DNA of 64,000 nucleotides from Micromonospora aurantiaca ATCC 27029 (GCF_000145235.1 NC_014391.1:124001-188000); one strand, 5' to 3'. Positions 35,140 to 45,719 are shown, numbered from the stretch's first letter. Notes: generated by a model not told the origin, from the sequence alone. A program made the numbers and translations.

Positions 35140-36327
35140 GTGAGTTCCAAGGACTGGATCGAGAAGGACTACTACGCCGCGTTGGGCGTGGACAAGTCCG
35201 CCTCCTCGGACGAGATCAAGAAGGCGTACCGCAAGTTGGCCCGGGAGTCGCACCCGGACCACAACCCCGGCGACACCGGCGCCGAGGAGCGGTTCAAGAC
35301 CGTCTCCGAGGCGTACGCGGTGCTCGGTGACGAGAAGAAGCGCCGTGAGTACGACGAGATGCGCTCGCTGTTCGGCTCCGGCGCCTTCCGGCGCAGCGCC
35401 CGCGGTGCGGGCCAGCCGGGCGGCATGCCGTTCGACGTCTCCGACCTGTTCGGCGGCGGCGCCGGGGGTGGGGACAGCCGGTTCAGCGGCGGCGGCTTCA
35501 CCGACCTGTTCAGCTCGATCTTCTCCGGCGGTGCAGGTGGCGGCGGTCCGGCACGTCCGCGCGGCCCGGCCCGCGGCCGGGACGTCGAGACCGAGGTGGC
35601 GCTCGACTTCGAAGACGCGGTACGCGGCGTCACGCTGCCGCTGACGCTGCGCGCGCCCGGCGTCTGCGACACCTGCCACGGCAACGGCGCGAAGCCCGGC
35701 ACCCAGCCGGTGGCCTGCCCGGTCTGCCACGGTGCCGGCGTGACCACCCGCAACCAGGGTTCGTTCAGTTTCTCCGAGCCGTGCCGCAACTGCCAGGGTG
35801 TCGGCACGATCGTCGAGGAGAAGTGCCCGGAGTGCCACGGCACCGGCGGGGTCACCAAGACCCGCACGCTGCACGTCCGCTTCCCCGCCGGGGTGTCGGA
35901 CGGGCAGCGGATCCGCCTGGCCGGCCGAGGTGAGCCCGGCGAGCGGGGCGGTCCGGCGGGCGACCTGTTCGTGCAGGTGAAGGTCCGCCCGGACGAGCTG
36001 TTCGGGCGCACCGGGGACGACCTGACCCTGAACGTCCCGATCACGTACGCCGAGGCGGTTCTCGGCACGGACCTGCGCGTGCCGACCCTGGACGGGACGG
36101 TGACCCTGCGGGTGCCACCGGGTACGCCCAGCGGGCGGGTGCTGCGCGCCCGCGGCAAGGGCGTCGTACGCAAGGACGGCCGCGCCGGTGACCTGCTGGT
36201 CACGCTCGACGTGGTGGTTCCGGCGAAGATCTCGGACGAGGCGCGGGCGGCGCTGGAGACCTTCGCGGCGCAGACTCCGCCCGCCGCGCGGGAACATCTC
36301 GACGCGCGGGTACGTCGATTCAGTTGA
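35140..36327 (+). CDS. dnaJ: Co-chaperone DnaJ
   Basis: A 395-residue type I DnaJ. J domain with HPD at residues 38-40, Gly/Phe-rich region (FGGGAGGGDSRFSGGGF), four zinc-finger repeats (CDTCHGNG, CPVCHGAG, CRNCQGVG, CPECHGTG) and the C-terminal substrate-binding domains. It stimulates DnaK ATPase. The GTG at 35140 (VSSKDWIEKDYYAALG) with GGAAGGGGG upstream is preferred over an in-frame ATG six codons earlier. Confidence 0.97.
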   Translation: MSSKDWIEKDYYAALGVDKSASSDEIKKAYRKLARESHPDHNPGDTGAEERFKTVSEAYAVLGDEKKRREYDEMRSLFGSGAFRRSARGAGQPGGMPFDVSDLFGGGAGGGDSRFSGGGFTDLFSSIFSGGAGGGGPARPRGPARGRDVETEVALDFEDAVRGVTLPLTLRAPGVCDTCHGNGAKPGTQPVACPVCHGAGVTTRNQGSFSFSEPCRNCQGVGTIVEEKCPECHGTGGVTKTRTLHVRFPAGVSDGQRIRLAGRGEPGERGGPAGDLFVQVKVRPDELFGRTGDDLTLNVPITYAEAVLGTDLRVPTLDGTVTLRVPPGTPSGRVLRARGKGVVRKDGRAGDLLVTLDVVVPAKISDEARAALETFAAQTPPAAREHLDARVRRFS

Positions 36328-36351
36328 CGGCGGCACCGGAGGTGAGCGGGC

Positions 36352-36792
36352 ATGTCGGAGGAGTACGTCGGCTCGGGTGACCAGGCATACGAGGCCAAGG
36401 TCTTGATGATCTCGGTGGCCGCGCGGATGGCGGGGATGCACCCCCAGACGCTGCGCCAGTACGACCGGCTGGGCCTGGTGCAGGCCGGCCGGGCGTCCGG
36501 CGGCGGTCGCCGGTACAGCGTCCGGGACGTGGTGCTGCTCCGCGAGGTGCAGCGGCTCAGCCAGGACGACGGGATCAACCTGGCCGGGGTCAAGCGGATC
36601 ATCGGGTTGGAGCGGCTGCTCGAAGAGGCGCAGCAGCGGGTGGCCCGGCTGGAGGCGGAACTGGACGCCGCGTACCGGCGGATCGCCGAGCTGGAGTCGC
36701 TCGGTGGCTTCCCCCGCGGCGACCTCGTGCCCACCAACCGCACATCCACCGCGCTCGTCGTCTGGCGTCCGCGCCGCGCTCCCGACCGCTGA
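36352..36792 (+). CDS. hspR: Heat-shock repressor HspR (MerR family)
   Basis: A 146-residue MerR-type repressor. LMISVAARMAGMHPQTLRQY and DRLGLVQAGRASGGGRRYSV form the winged helix, followed by a long coiled coil (RLLEEAQQRVARLEAELDAA). It binds HAIR elements using DnaK as co-repressor, so this operon regulates itself; the same element lies before clpB. 24 bases after dnaJ, GGAGG upstream of the ATG. Confidence 0.97.
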   Translation: MSEEYVGSGDQAYEAKVLMISVAARMAGMHPQTLRQYDRLGLVQAGRASGGGRRYSVRDVVLLREVQRLSQDDGINLAGVKRIIGLERLLEEAQQRVARLEAELDAAYRRIAELESLGGFPRGDLVPTNRTSTALVVWRPRRAPDR

Positions 36793-36802
36793 TTCCGTAC
36801 CT

Positions 36803-36845
36803 GAAGGCCGGCGCGCCCCGCTCCCCCGGGGCCGCGCCGGCCTTC
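36803..36845 (+). terminator. Terminator of the dnaK operon
   Basis: A 13-bp stem (GAAGGCCGGCGCG) with a GC-rich inner loop that can pair further, 10 bases after the hspR stop. Confidence 0.85.
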
Positions 36846-36968
36846 GTCGTTCCCCGGTCGGTTCGCGGGCCGGGTCAGGGGAAAGCGGGGTACGGCAGAG
36901 CGGGGTCAACTAGGCTTTTCCGTAGGGGCAAAAGCCCCAAAGCGGATTCCGGGCTGGCGGGGGGAGTC

Positions 36969-37175
36969 ATGACGGAACCGGCGAAGAAGGTGGCCGAGCG
37001 CGCGGAGGAACGGCTGGAGAAGGTGGCCGAGAACGTGCGCGAGCGGTTCGACCGGGTCACCGAGGGACGCTTCAGCGACAAGGTCAAGGAAGGGCGCTTC
37101 GCCGACCAGACGGACCACGGCGTGGACCGGGCGCGGGACGACGAGCGGCGCAAGAAGCAGGGCGGGTCGACCTAG
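36969..37175 (+). CDS. Small highly charged protein, 68 residues
   Basis: Starts MTEPAKKVAERAEERLEKVA and is almost entirely helical and charged, with GRFSDKVKEGRFADQTDHGV in the middle. The spacing of the last part resembles the small MT0933/CsbD-like antitoxin-type proteins (GKYADQVDKGVDKA), but the match is weak and no toxin gene is adjacent. GGGGGGAG lies before the ATG and a terminator follows, so it is probably a monocistronic stress-type gene. Confidence 0.7.
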   Translation: MTEPAKKVAERAEERLEKVAENVRERFDRVTEGRFSDKVKEGRFADQTDHGVDRARDDERRKKQGGST

Positions 37176-37191
37176 GCGATCCGTCGACGTG

Positions 37192-37222
37192 CGGGCCGGG
37201 ATCCACGGGGGATCCCGGCCCG
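37192..37222 (+). terminator. Terminator after the 68-aa gene
   Basis: Perfect 12-bp stem CGGGCCGGGATC with a 7-base loop, 17 bases after the stop. Confidence 0.75.
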
Positions 37223-37289
37223 TTCGTGTTCTGCAAGGCCGGCCGGGACGTCGGGCCGCTCCGGGCGGGCACCACGCACCCGCCCTCGC

Positions 37290-37352
37290 GGTCGATCATG
37301 AAGTTGGCGGCGACAAACCGGACACCAAACACCGCCAAGTTCATGATCGACC
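37290..37352. repeat. Palindromic element GGTCGATCATGAA...
   Basis: Arms GGTCGATCATGAAGTTGGCGG (given as 37290-37310, 21 bases in two overlapping halves) and its complement at 37332-37352 match at 20 of 21 positions, with a 21-base A-rich loop. Not associated with a stop codon. It shares the ATGATCGAC terminus with the tandem array at 26.7 kb but not the interior, so it is a second palindrome family. Confidence 0.8.
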
Positions 37353-37405
37353 AGGCCGGTCGGGTCGACGTGGCCAGCGAGGTCGACGTGGGCGGGTCGA
37401 GGTGG

Positions 37406-37834
37406 TCAGAGGCGGCGGTTCTCCCGGACCAGGCCGCCCTCGCACCAGTCCCGGTAGACGAAGAGATCCGGCCGGGCGAGCAGCACCCGGCTGTTGTGCG
37501 CCCAGTTGCGCATCAGGTCGTCGCCGGACTTCTCGGCCTGCTCGACCAGCCTGCGGAACCGGCGCTTGGGGTGGGCGCGGAAGTTCGTCCGGATGCCGTC
37601 GGCGGCGTAGATGTAGAGGCAGTGCAGCGTGAACCGCCGCGCCGGGCAGCCCTGGTCCATGGCCAGATCGAACAGCGTCTGCACCAGATGGTCACCGGCG
37701 ACCAGCAGATCCCAGTCGGGCGGCATCGAGGTCAGCGGCACCGAATCCGGCTGATAGGCCCACGCCCGAAGCTCGGCGGGCGAGGGATCGACCGGGTTGG
37801 CGAAGCCGCGGAACGTCTCTTCCTGCACGCTCAC
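37406..37834 (-). CDS. Conserved-looking hypothetical protein, 142 residues
   Basis: A soluble protein without signal peptide: FRGFANPVDPSPAELRAWAY, DSVPLTSMPPDWDLLVAGD, then a helical block LVQTLFDLAMDQGCPARRFT and LHCLYIYAADGIRT. The hydrophobic core LHCLYIYAADGI is regular enough for a folded domain. I do not recognise the family. GGAAGG is 8 bases before the GTG start. Confidence 0.75.
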   Translation of the reverse strand: MSVQEETFRGFANPVDPSPAELRAWAYQPDSVPLTSMPPDWDLLVAGDHLVQTLFDLAMDQGCPARRFTLHCLYIYAADGIRTNFRAHPKRRFRRLVEQAEKSGDDLMRNWAHNSRVLLARPDLFVYRDWCEGGLVRENRRL

Positions 37835-37926
37835 CGGCCGACCTTCCGCTTGCGCTGGCGGGGGCGCAGGCCACCCGCGGACCCTGGCTGCTGGGCCGAA
37901 ACGTTAACGCGGTTGGACGGAGCAGG

Positions 37927-37955
37927 GGTAGACCTTCCCGGGATCAATTTGACAA
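37927..37955 (-). promoter_or_regulatory. Possible promoter of the 142-aa gene
   Basis: On the minus strand TTGTCA (37955-37950), 17 bases, then TCTACC (37932-37927), about 95 bases before the GTG start. Partial overlap with nothing else. Confidence 0.35.
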
Positions 37956-37956
37956 C

Positions 37957-37994
37957 GCCGGGCCGGATCTGCCCTGCGGCTGATCCGGCCCGGC
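37957..37994 (-). terminator. Terminator of the KhtTU-like operon
   Basis: Perfect 13-bp stem GCCGGGCCGGATC with a 12-base loop, 4 bases beyond the antiporter stop on the minus strand. Confidence 0.8.
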
Positions 37995-37998
37995 CCGG

Positions 37999-39216
37999 TC
38001 AGTCGCCGGTGCCCAGGGGCAGCGGCGCGGGCGGCCGTGCGGCGGCGGCGCGGGTGCGCAGCCACTGCTTGAACCACGGGCTGTCCGGCAGGCGGGCGAG
38101 CAGCGGCCCGGTCACCACCGTGATCAACACGTACGCGGTGGCGAGCGCGGCGAGCTTCGGCTCCACCGGGTAGACGGCCGCGACGGCCAGCCCGGCGATG
38201 ACGATGGAGAACTCTCCGCGCGGGGTCAGCGCCAGACCGGCCCGCCAGCGTCCGGGCTCGGCGATCCCGGCCCGGCGGGCGGCCAGGTAGCCGGTGGCCA
38301 CCTTCGTCGCCATGGTCACCACTGCGAGCAGCAGCGCGGGCAGCAGCACCGGCGGCATGTCCAACGGGTTGGTGACCAGCCCGAAGAACACGAAGAAGAC
38401 CGCGGCGAACAGATCACGCAGCGGGGAGAGCAGCTCGGTGGCGTGGTGCGCCACCGGCCCGGACAGCGCGATGCCCACCAGGAACGCGCCGACCGCCGCC
38501 GACACCTGGAGCTTGGCCGCGACACCGGCGACCAGCAGGGTCAGGCCGAGCACGCCGAGCAGCAGCGCCTCCGGATCCTTGGCGGAGAGCGCGGCGGAGA
38601 TCAGGTGGCCGTACCGGATCGCCACGGCCAGCACGACGACCACGGTGAACACCGCGACGGCGAGCGCGATGCCGCCCTTCATCAGGCCGACCCCGGCGAG
38701 CAGCGCGGTGACCAGCGGCAGGTAGAGGGCCATCGCCAGGTCCTCGATCACCAGGACGGAGAGGATCACCGGGGTCTCCCGGTTACCGACCCGGCCCAGG
38801 TCGCCGAGCACCTTCGCGATCACGCCGGACGACGACACCCAGGTCACGCCCGCGAGCACCACCGCCGCCACCCAGCCCCAGCCGAGCAGGAGCGCGAAGG
38901 CGAACCCGGGCAGCGCGTTGAACACCGCGTCGATCAGGCCGGCCGGCGCGGCGGACCGGAGGTTGCCCACCAGCTCGTTCGCGCTGTACTCCAGGCCGAG
39001 CATGACCAGCAGCAGGATCACGCCGATCTCGGCGCCGACTGCGAAGAACTCCTCGCTGGCGTTGAGCGGCAGCAGACCACCGTGCCCGAACGCCAGGCCG
39101 GCGAGCAGGTACAGGGGGATGGGCGACACGCCGAAGCGACGGCTCAGCCGGCCGAGCAGGCCGAGCAGGAGCAGCAGCGCACCGACCTCGATGAGCAGGA
39201 TTGTGGTTTCGTGCAT
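37999..39216 (-). CDS. CPA2-family cation/proton antiporter (KhtU/KefB-like)
   Basis: A 405-residue membrane protein with 12-13 helices. SPIPLYLLAGLAFGHGGLLP, GVILLLVMLGLEYSANEL, GVTWVSSSGVIAKVLGDLGR, LSVLVIEDLAMALYLPL (the conserved Glu-Asp of the ion site) and GLALTPRGEFSIVIAGLA are Na+/H+ exchanger signatures. It lacks a C-terminal RCK domain; that role is taken by the adjacent upstream gene. By family it exports K+ (or NH4+) in exchange for H+. 5 bases after the regulatory gene. Confidence 0.9.
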   Translation of the reverse strand: MHETTILLIEVGALLLLLGLLGRLSRRFGVSPIPLYLLAGLAFGHGGLLPLNASEEFFAVGAEIGVILLLVMLGLEYSANELVGNLRSAAPAGLIDAVFNALPGFAFALLLGWGWVAAVVLAGVTWVSSSGVIAKVLGDLGRVGNRETPVILSVLVIEDLAMALYLPLVTALLAGVGLMKGGIALAVAVFTVVVVLAVAIRYGHLISAALSAKDPEALLLGVLGLTLLVAGVAAKLQVSAAVGAFLVGIALSGPVAHHATELLSPLRDLFAAVFFVFFGLVTNPLDMPPVLLPALLLAVVTMATKVATGYLAARRAGIAEPGRWRAGLALTPRGEFSIVIAGLAVAAVYPVEPKLAALATAYVLITVVTGPLLARLPDSPWFKQWLRTRAAAARPPAPLPLGTGD

Positions 39217-39221
39217 ACGCG

Positions 39222-39722
39222 TCAGCCGTCCGGATCGGTCTCGGCGAGGATCGCGGTCACGCCGTCGAGCCCCTGACGGGTACCGACCACGACGACCACA
39301 TCGCCGGCTTCGAACCGGAAGGTGGGATCGGGCGAGACGTTCACGGCGCCCTGACGCAGCACGGCCACGATCGACGCGCTGGTCCGGGTGCGTGCCTTGG
39401 TGTCTGCGAGCCGCCTGCCGACGTACTTCGACCCCGCCGGCATGGCGATCTGCTCGGTCAGCAGCCCGGCGGCCTGCTCGCGCAGCCCGGAGAGCTGACC
39501 CAGCATCAGCGACGCGCCGAGGATGTCGGCGAGCGCCTCCGCCTCGTCGTCGGTCAGGGGTATGTCATGTTGGCAGGAGTCGGGATCGTCCGGGTCGTAT
39601 AGGACCAGGTCGCGGCGGCCATTGCGGTGGGAGACCACGCCGAGCCGGCGGCCGGACTCCGTCATCAGATCATGACGTACGCCGATCCCGGGCAGGGCGG
39701 TCTGTTCGACACGTACTCGCAC
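39222..39722 (-). CDS. Antiporter regulatory subunit with TrkA-C (RCK_C) domain (KhtT-like)
   Basis: A 166-residue cytoplasmic protein. N-terminal beta-rich part (VRVEQTALPGIGVRHDLMTE, SGRRLGVVSHRNGRRDLVLY), then a TrkA-C domain (SKYVGRRLADTKARTRTSAS, FRFEAGDVVVVVGTRQGLDG) that binds c-di-AMP or nucleotides in relatives. It pairs with the downstream antiporter as in Bacillus KhtTU. I chose GTG 39722: TAGCCT lies 7 bases before it and there is no Shine-Dalgarno, so the message is probably leaderless. Confidence 0.88.
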   Translation of the reverse strand: MRVRVEQTALPGIGVRHDLMTESGRRLGVVSHRNGRRDLVLYDPDDPDSCQHDIPLTDDEAEALADILGASLMLGQLSGLREQAAGLLTEQIAMPAGSKYVGRRLADTKARTRTSASIVAVLRQGAVNVSPDPTFRFEAGDVVVVVGTRQGLDGVTAILAETDPDG

Positions 39723-39803
39723 GTCGGTGAGGCTACCGCTGCCACGCACGCACCGCGTCCGGGGCCGAACTACAGACTGCACGATGCGGCTCGGGCGGCT
39801 CGT

Positions 39804-40022
39804 CTAGGTCCGTTCGGCCACGAACACGCCGACACCTTCGAGCGTCTCGGTGAGGCCGGTCGCGCGCAGGATCATCATCGCCTTGCCGACGACCGTGTCG
39901 GAGACGCCGTATTCCTTGCACAGTTGGGCGCGGCTCGGCAGCTTGGTGCCGGGTGGCCACTCTCCCGAATCGATCTTGCTCTTCAGTTCGTCTGCGAGCA
40001 CTTGGTACTGCTGCTTGGGCAT
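39804..40022 (-). CDS. Small GntR-type DNA-binding protein (72 residues, no effector domain)
   Basis: A 72-residue single-domain winged helix: YQVLADELKSKIDSGEWPPG, TKLPSRAQLCKEYGVSDTVV, KAMMILRATGLTE. This is the complete GntR DNA-binding domain with no C-terminal ligand domain, so it may bind DNA constitutively or through a partner. GGGGAG precedes the ATG. It is divergent from the DivIVA-domain gene, with a 26-bp palindrome between them. Confidence 0.9.
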   Translation of the reverse strand: MPKQQYQVLADELKSKIDSGEWPPGTKLPSRAQLCKEYGVSDTVVGKAMMILRATGLTETLEGVGVFVAERT

Positions 40023-40097
40023 ACACACTCCCCGGATGGCATGCCCATTCGACCATGCACCCACCTCCAACCTCAAGCAATTGTGGGTCGATCGTTG

Positions 40098-40123
40098 ACC
40101 TACGACTGGTACCGATTGTAGGT
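40098..40123. promoter_or_regulatory. 26-bp imperfect palindrome between the small GntR gene and the DivIVA-domain gene
   Basis: ACCTAC at the left, GTAGGT at the right and GGTACC exactly at the centre; 20 of 26 positions obey the symmetry. GntR proteins bind such sites, so it is a good candidate for autoregulation and for control of the divergent gene. Confidence 0.55.
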
Positions 40124-40226
40124 TGCTGGCGAACGCTCCCGGATGGCACCTGGAGCTTCCGGGGTCGGGGCGGGCATCCCCCGTGGCTCGTCCCGACCCC
40201 CGTCCTCGGCGAGAAGGGACAGTGTC

Positions 40227-40544
40227 GTGCGCAACATCCTGCGAATACGTCCGAAGCGGCGGAACGCGCGTCCGCCCGACTCCGCGCCGGGCGGCCCCTA
40301 CCGCTCCGCGTCGTACCTTCCGCTCCGGCCCTGGCAGGTGCGGGGCCACAGTTTCAGGACGTGCCGGCGAGGGCTGGACCCCGCCGAGGTCGCCGCGTTT
40401 CTCGACCGCGTCGCCGGGGACCTCGCCGCCGCGTACGCCGAAGTCGCACGTAGCCGGGACGAGACGGCGCGGATCAAGGGCGCGTTGCGCGAGTGGCAGT
40501 CCCGTCAGGCTCCCTCGATGCGCGACCTGGCCGGGCGGCCGTGA
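40227..40544 (+). CDS. Short DivIVA-domain-containing protein
   Basis: A 105-residue protein. After a basic, Pro-rich stretch of about 40 residues, WQVRGHSFRTCRRGLDPAEV and AAFLDRVAGDLAAAYAEVAR match the N-terminal DivIVA coiled-coil domain (the usual FxxxRRGYDPxEVxxFL pattern). It lacks the long C-terminal coiled coil of true DivIVA/Wag31, so it is an accessory protein, possibly a polar or septal adaptor. GAAGGGAC lies before GTG 40227. It overlaps the next gene by 4 bases. Confidence 0.82.
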   Translation: MRNILRIRPKRRNARPPDSAPGGPYRSASYLPLRPWQVRGHSFRTCRRGLDPAEVAAFLDRVAGDLAAAYAEVARSRDETARIKGALREWQSRQAPSMRDLAGRP

Positions 40545-40807
40545 CCGGGCGGTACGTGATCCATCTGCCGGTGCGCGCGGCGGACCTGGCCCGGGCGAAG
40601 ATGCTCGGTCGCACGGCCGGCCGGTCGTTGGCGTTCCTCGCGGTGGTGGAGCTGGGCGGGATCACCGTGTCGACGGAGGACGACCAGTCCGTACGCCATT
40701 GGGTGTTCTGCGACCGCAAGCTGGACGGCGGCCGGCGTTGCGTGCTGCGCGCCGACCACGAGACTCCCTGCCTCGCGCGTCTCCCCGGCCGGACCGGAGG
40801 ACGGTGA
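40541..40807 (+). CDS. Hypothetical protein, 88 residues, coupled to the DivIVA-domain gene
   Basis: Starts with a GTG overlapping the previous stop (GTGA). Sequence begins [20 protein letters not shown] and ends with a small Cys-containing module ([20 protein letters not shown] ... PCLARL) with three cysteines and two histidines spaced like a degenerate zinc-binding knuckle. I do not recognise the family. Its coupling to the DivIVA-domain gene suggests they act together under the small GntR regulator. Confidence 0.7.
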   Translation: MTGRYVIHLPVRAADLARAKMLGRTAGRSLAFLAVVELGGITVSTEDDQSVRHWVFCDRKLDGGRRCVLRADHETPCLARLPGRTGGR

Positions 40808-40827
40808 CTCAGGTCACAGGGGTGGAG

Positions 40828-40846
40828 TTGAGCGGAATAGACTCAA
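40828..40846. promoter_or_regulatory. HAIR operator of clpB
   Basis: TTGAGC-N7-ACTCAA, one mismatch from the HAIR core found before dnaK, 46 bases before the clpB ATG. Confidence 0.88.
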
Positions 40847-40892
40847 CTCTGGTTGTGTCATGTCCAGTGGACACGCCGATCCGGGGGAGCCC

Positions 40893-43484
<2,592 letters not shown>

Positions 43485-43497
43485 CCCGCGCCACCCC

Positions 43498-43530
43498 GCG
43501 AAGGCCCGGCCCTCCCGGCCGGGCCTTCGC
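43498..43530 (+). terminator. clpB terminator
   Basis: Perfect 14-bp stem GCGAAGGCCCGGCC with a 5-base loop, 13 bases after the stop. Confidence 0.88.
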
Positions 43531-43551
43531 CGTCCCCGGCCGTGCCGGCCC

Positions 43552-43594
43552 GCGTGCCGTGGGTGCTGCGTGCCGTGGGTGCTGTGCGCCGTGG
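43552..43594. repeat. Short tandem repeat GTGCCGTGGGTGCTG
   Basis: Three imperfect copies of a 15-17-base unit (GCGTGCCGTGGGTGCT, GCGTGCCGTGGGTGCT, GTGCGCCGTGGTGTT) between the clpB terminator and REP copy 2. Confidence 0.6.
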
Positions 43595-43670
43595 TGTTAA
43601 CAAGGGGCCCTTCCTCTACCGGAGGCGTTAAAAGGGGGCCCTTCCTTTCACGCGAACGGAGTGAGCGTGA
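43594..43670 (-). repeat. REP-like element, copy 2
   Basis: Reverse-oriented relative of copy 1: TTAACAAGGGGCCCTTCCT, the CTACCGGAGGCGTTAA connector, AAGGGGGCCCTTCC, then 23 bases identical to the 3' end of pxpA. It lies in a non-coding gap 30 bases before the next gene, so the pxpA-like tail is part of the element rather than of a gene here. Confidence 0.8.
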
Positions 43671-43700
43671 GGGGTTGGTGGGGTGGGCACATAGTGGGGC

Positions 43701-44081
43701 ATGAGCGGGAGCTGGGAACGGGAACTGGACGCGGCTGCGCGGGAACTCGACGGCGCGGACACCCTCGCCTTCGGCGGGGTGGGACTGGCGGGGCAGATCC
43801 TGCCCGCGACCGAGGCGTACCGGACGCTGGAACAGGGGCTGCGGGAGCACCCGGAGGAGGCTCGCAAGCGGGTCGACAGGTTGCTCCGCAAGGGTTCGCC
43901 GGCCGGCCGGGCGTACGCGGCGACGCTGCTGGAGGCGGTCGATCCGGCCGCCGGGCGGGACGCCTGGGCCCGGCTGCGCGGCGACGACGGCGAGTTCACC
44001 ACGTTCTCCGGCTGCCTCATGGGCCGCGCCACGCTGGGCGAATACGCCGCCGACCGGCTCGCCGCCGCCGACAGTAGCTGA
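43701..44081 (+). CDS. Hypothetical protein, 126 residues
   Basis: A small soluble helical protein: SGSWERELDAAARELDGADT, then LREHPEEARKRVDRLLRKGS and GRAYAATLLEAVDPAAGRDA. HEAT-like helix pairs are plausible. No recognised family. No Shine-Dalgarno precedes the ATG. It is the first gene of the plus-strand envelope cluster, separated by 81 bases from the DUF4178 gene, so it may or may not be in the same transcript. Confidence 0.7.
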   Translation: MSGSWERELDAAARELDGADTLAFGGVGLAGQILPATEAYRTLEQGLREHPEEARKRVDRLLRKGSPAGRAYAATLLEAVDPAAGRDAWARLRGDDGEFTTFSGCLMGRATLGEYAADRLAAADSS

Positions 44082-44162
44082 GCGCACACTCAGCGAACAG
44101 GACTTCAGCAGGCGTGCGTGCGGTTGTTACCGTTCCCGCCGAGCACGTTGGGGGAGGCGGTC

Positions 44163-44801
44163 GTGAACGGTTCGTTGGCGTGGGTGCTGGCCACGCTGGG
44201 ATGTCTGGTCGGGGTGGCCGGAGTGGTGATCGCGGTGATCGCGTGGCGGAAGTCCCAGTCCGCGTCCCGCCCGAAGACGAAGGCGGCGCCGGGTGACCCG
44301 TTCCGGGACCGGGACGCGGACGCGCTGCGCGGCGACCCGCGCGCGCTCAAGCCCGGCGACATCGTCGAGATCCGCGCGGTGCCGTACACGGTCCGTGGCT
44401 CGGTGCACCTGGTCGAGGGCGGCTGGAGCTGGGCGGAGCACCTACTCGACGATGCGGGCGGCGTGAAGCGCTGGCTCTCCGTCGAGGCCGACCCGGACCT
44501 GGAGATGGTGCTCTGGACCAGCGAGCCGGGGGCCACCGTGACGCCCGGGGCCCCGACGCTGGAGATCGCCGGCCGTCGCTACAACTGGGACGAGTCGGGC
44601 CAGGCCCGGTACACGGCCACCGAGGGCACCGGCCTCGACCCGAACGGCACCATGCGCTACTACGACTACCAGGCGCCCGGCGGCGCACGGCTGTCGTTCG
44701 AGGCGTACGGGGAGGCCGGCTGGGAGGTCAACCTCGGCGAGGAACTGCGCCGCGCCGAGGTGATGATCTACCCGCAGGGTGGCCCGGACACGGTGCGCTG
44801 A
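44163..44801 (+). CDS. DUF4178 domain protein with N-terminal membrane anchor
   Basis: A 212-residue protein: one membrane helix (VLATLGCLVGVAGVVIAVIA) then a DUF4178 domain from about residue 60 (LKPGDIVEIRAVPYTVRGSV, SWAEHLLDDAGGVKRWLSVE, APTLEIAGRRYNWDESGQAR). DUF4178 proteins often sit beside DUF350 and polyamine-type genes; biochemical function unknown. GGGGGAGG supports GTG 44163. The stop is one base before the next GTG. Confidence 0.85.
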   Translation: MNGSLAWVLATLGCLVGVAGVVIAVIAWRKSQSASRPKTKAAPGDPFRDRDADALRGDPRALKPGDIVEIRAVPYTVRGSVHLVEGGWSWAEHLLDDAGGVKRWLSVEADPDLEMVLWTSEPGATVTPGAPTLEIAGRRYNWDESGQARYTATEGTGLDPNGTMRYYDYQAPGGARLSFEAYGEAGWEVNLGEELRRAEVMIYPQGGPDTVR

Positions 44802-44802
44802 C

Positions 44803-45297
44803 GTGCTCGTCTGTCTGGACGCGCCGTACGTCGACACCAGCGCCGCCGATCTGAGCCTGGCCCTGGGCGGCCCGGAGCTGCCGGCGCTCGCCGTACGCGA
44901 CATCGACCTGCCCGGCCTGCCCCGGCTGCGGCTGCGCCTGCTGGGCGCCTCCCACCAGGTCGTGCTCGGCACGCTCACCGAGACGGTCGCCTGCCTGCCC
45001 GGCCGCCCGCCGCACCTGCCGGGCACGCTGCACGACGAGACGGCCGGCTACCGGTTCCTCGCCACAGTGCTCCGGCCGGAGGGCGACGGCCTGCGTACGC
45101 GGGTCGCGGCGCTGCGCGCCGAACTGGCCGAGGACCCGTACGCGCTGATCGGCGTCTTCCCCGGCGACGAGGACGCGGTCACCGCGCTCTCCGTGCGGCC
45201 CGCCCCGCCGGACGGCGTGCTCGCCTGGCGCACCTGGCACGCCTACCCGCAGACCAACGAGCTGGTCCTGACCGAGACGGTGGTGGAGGAGCTGTGA
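44803..45297 (+). CDS. DUF2617 family protein
   Basis: A 164-residue soluble protein: VLVCLDAPYVDTSAADLSLA, LRLRLLGASHQVVLGTLTET, ALIGVFPGDEDAVTAL and WRTWHAYPQTNELVLTETVV. The HQV and WHxYPQ motifs are those of DUF2617, known mainly from actinobacteria in this gene neighbourhood. Function unknown. It starts one base after DUF4178 and overlaps DUF4247 by 4, so translation is coupled. Confidence 0.85.
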   Translation: MLVCLDAPYVDTSAADLSLALGGPELPALAVRDIDLPGLPRLRLRLLGASHQVVLGTLTETVACLPGRPPHLPGTLHDETAGYRFLATVLRPEGDGLRTRVAALRAELAEDPYALIGVFPGDEDAVTALSVRPAPPDGVLAWRTWHAYPQTNELVLTETVVEEL

Positions 45298-45719
45298 CGT
45301 ACCGACGGTGGTTCGTGGTGGGCGTGGCGGTCGCCGTCATCGGCGCGCTCATCGCCGCCTTCACGATCTTCTACGGCAACTTCTCGCCCCGCGGCTACGT
45401 GGAGGACAACTTCTCCCGCGCCACCGGGCGGGACATCGGCTCGAACGCGATCGCTTACACCTCGAACAAGGCGCCGAGCGACGTGTCCAAGCAGATCACC
45501 GACACCTGGAAGCCGGCCGACCAGTACGTCGACGGCAGCGGCGTGTACCTGCGCTACGACGACGACTCGGTGGTGATCCTCCCGCTCGCCGTCGGCTCGG
45601 TGATCCTGCTGGAGAAGATGACCACCGCCTACCCCCGGTACCACAGCGTCGTCGGCAACAGCTGGGGCTGGGGCCGAGGCAGCACGGTCCGGGGCGGCGG
45701 CCCCGGTTCCGGCAAGTAG
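45294..45719 (+). CDS. DUF4247 domain protein
   Basis: A 141-residue protein with one N-terminal membrane helix (WFVVGVAVAVIGALIAAFTI) and an external domain (FSPRGYVEDNFSRATGRDIG, SNAIAYTSNKAPSDVSKQIT, YDDDSVVILPLAVGSVILLE). The C-terminus is Gly/Ser-rich. This is the DUF4247 pattern. It probably sits on the outer face of the membrane beside the DUF350 protein; function unknown. Confidence 0.87.
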   Translation: MTYRRWFVVGVAVAVIGALIAAFTIFYGNFSPRGYVEDNFSRATGRDIGSNAIAYTSNKAPSDVSKQITDTWKPADQYVDGSGVYLRYDDDSVVILPLAVGSVILLEKMTTAYPRYHSVVGNSWGWGRGSTVRGGGPGSGK

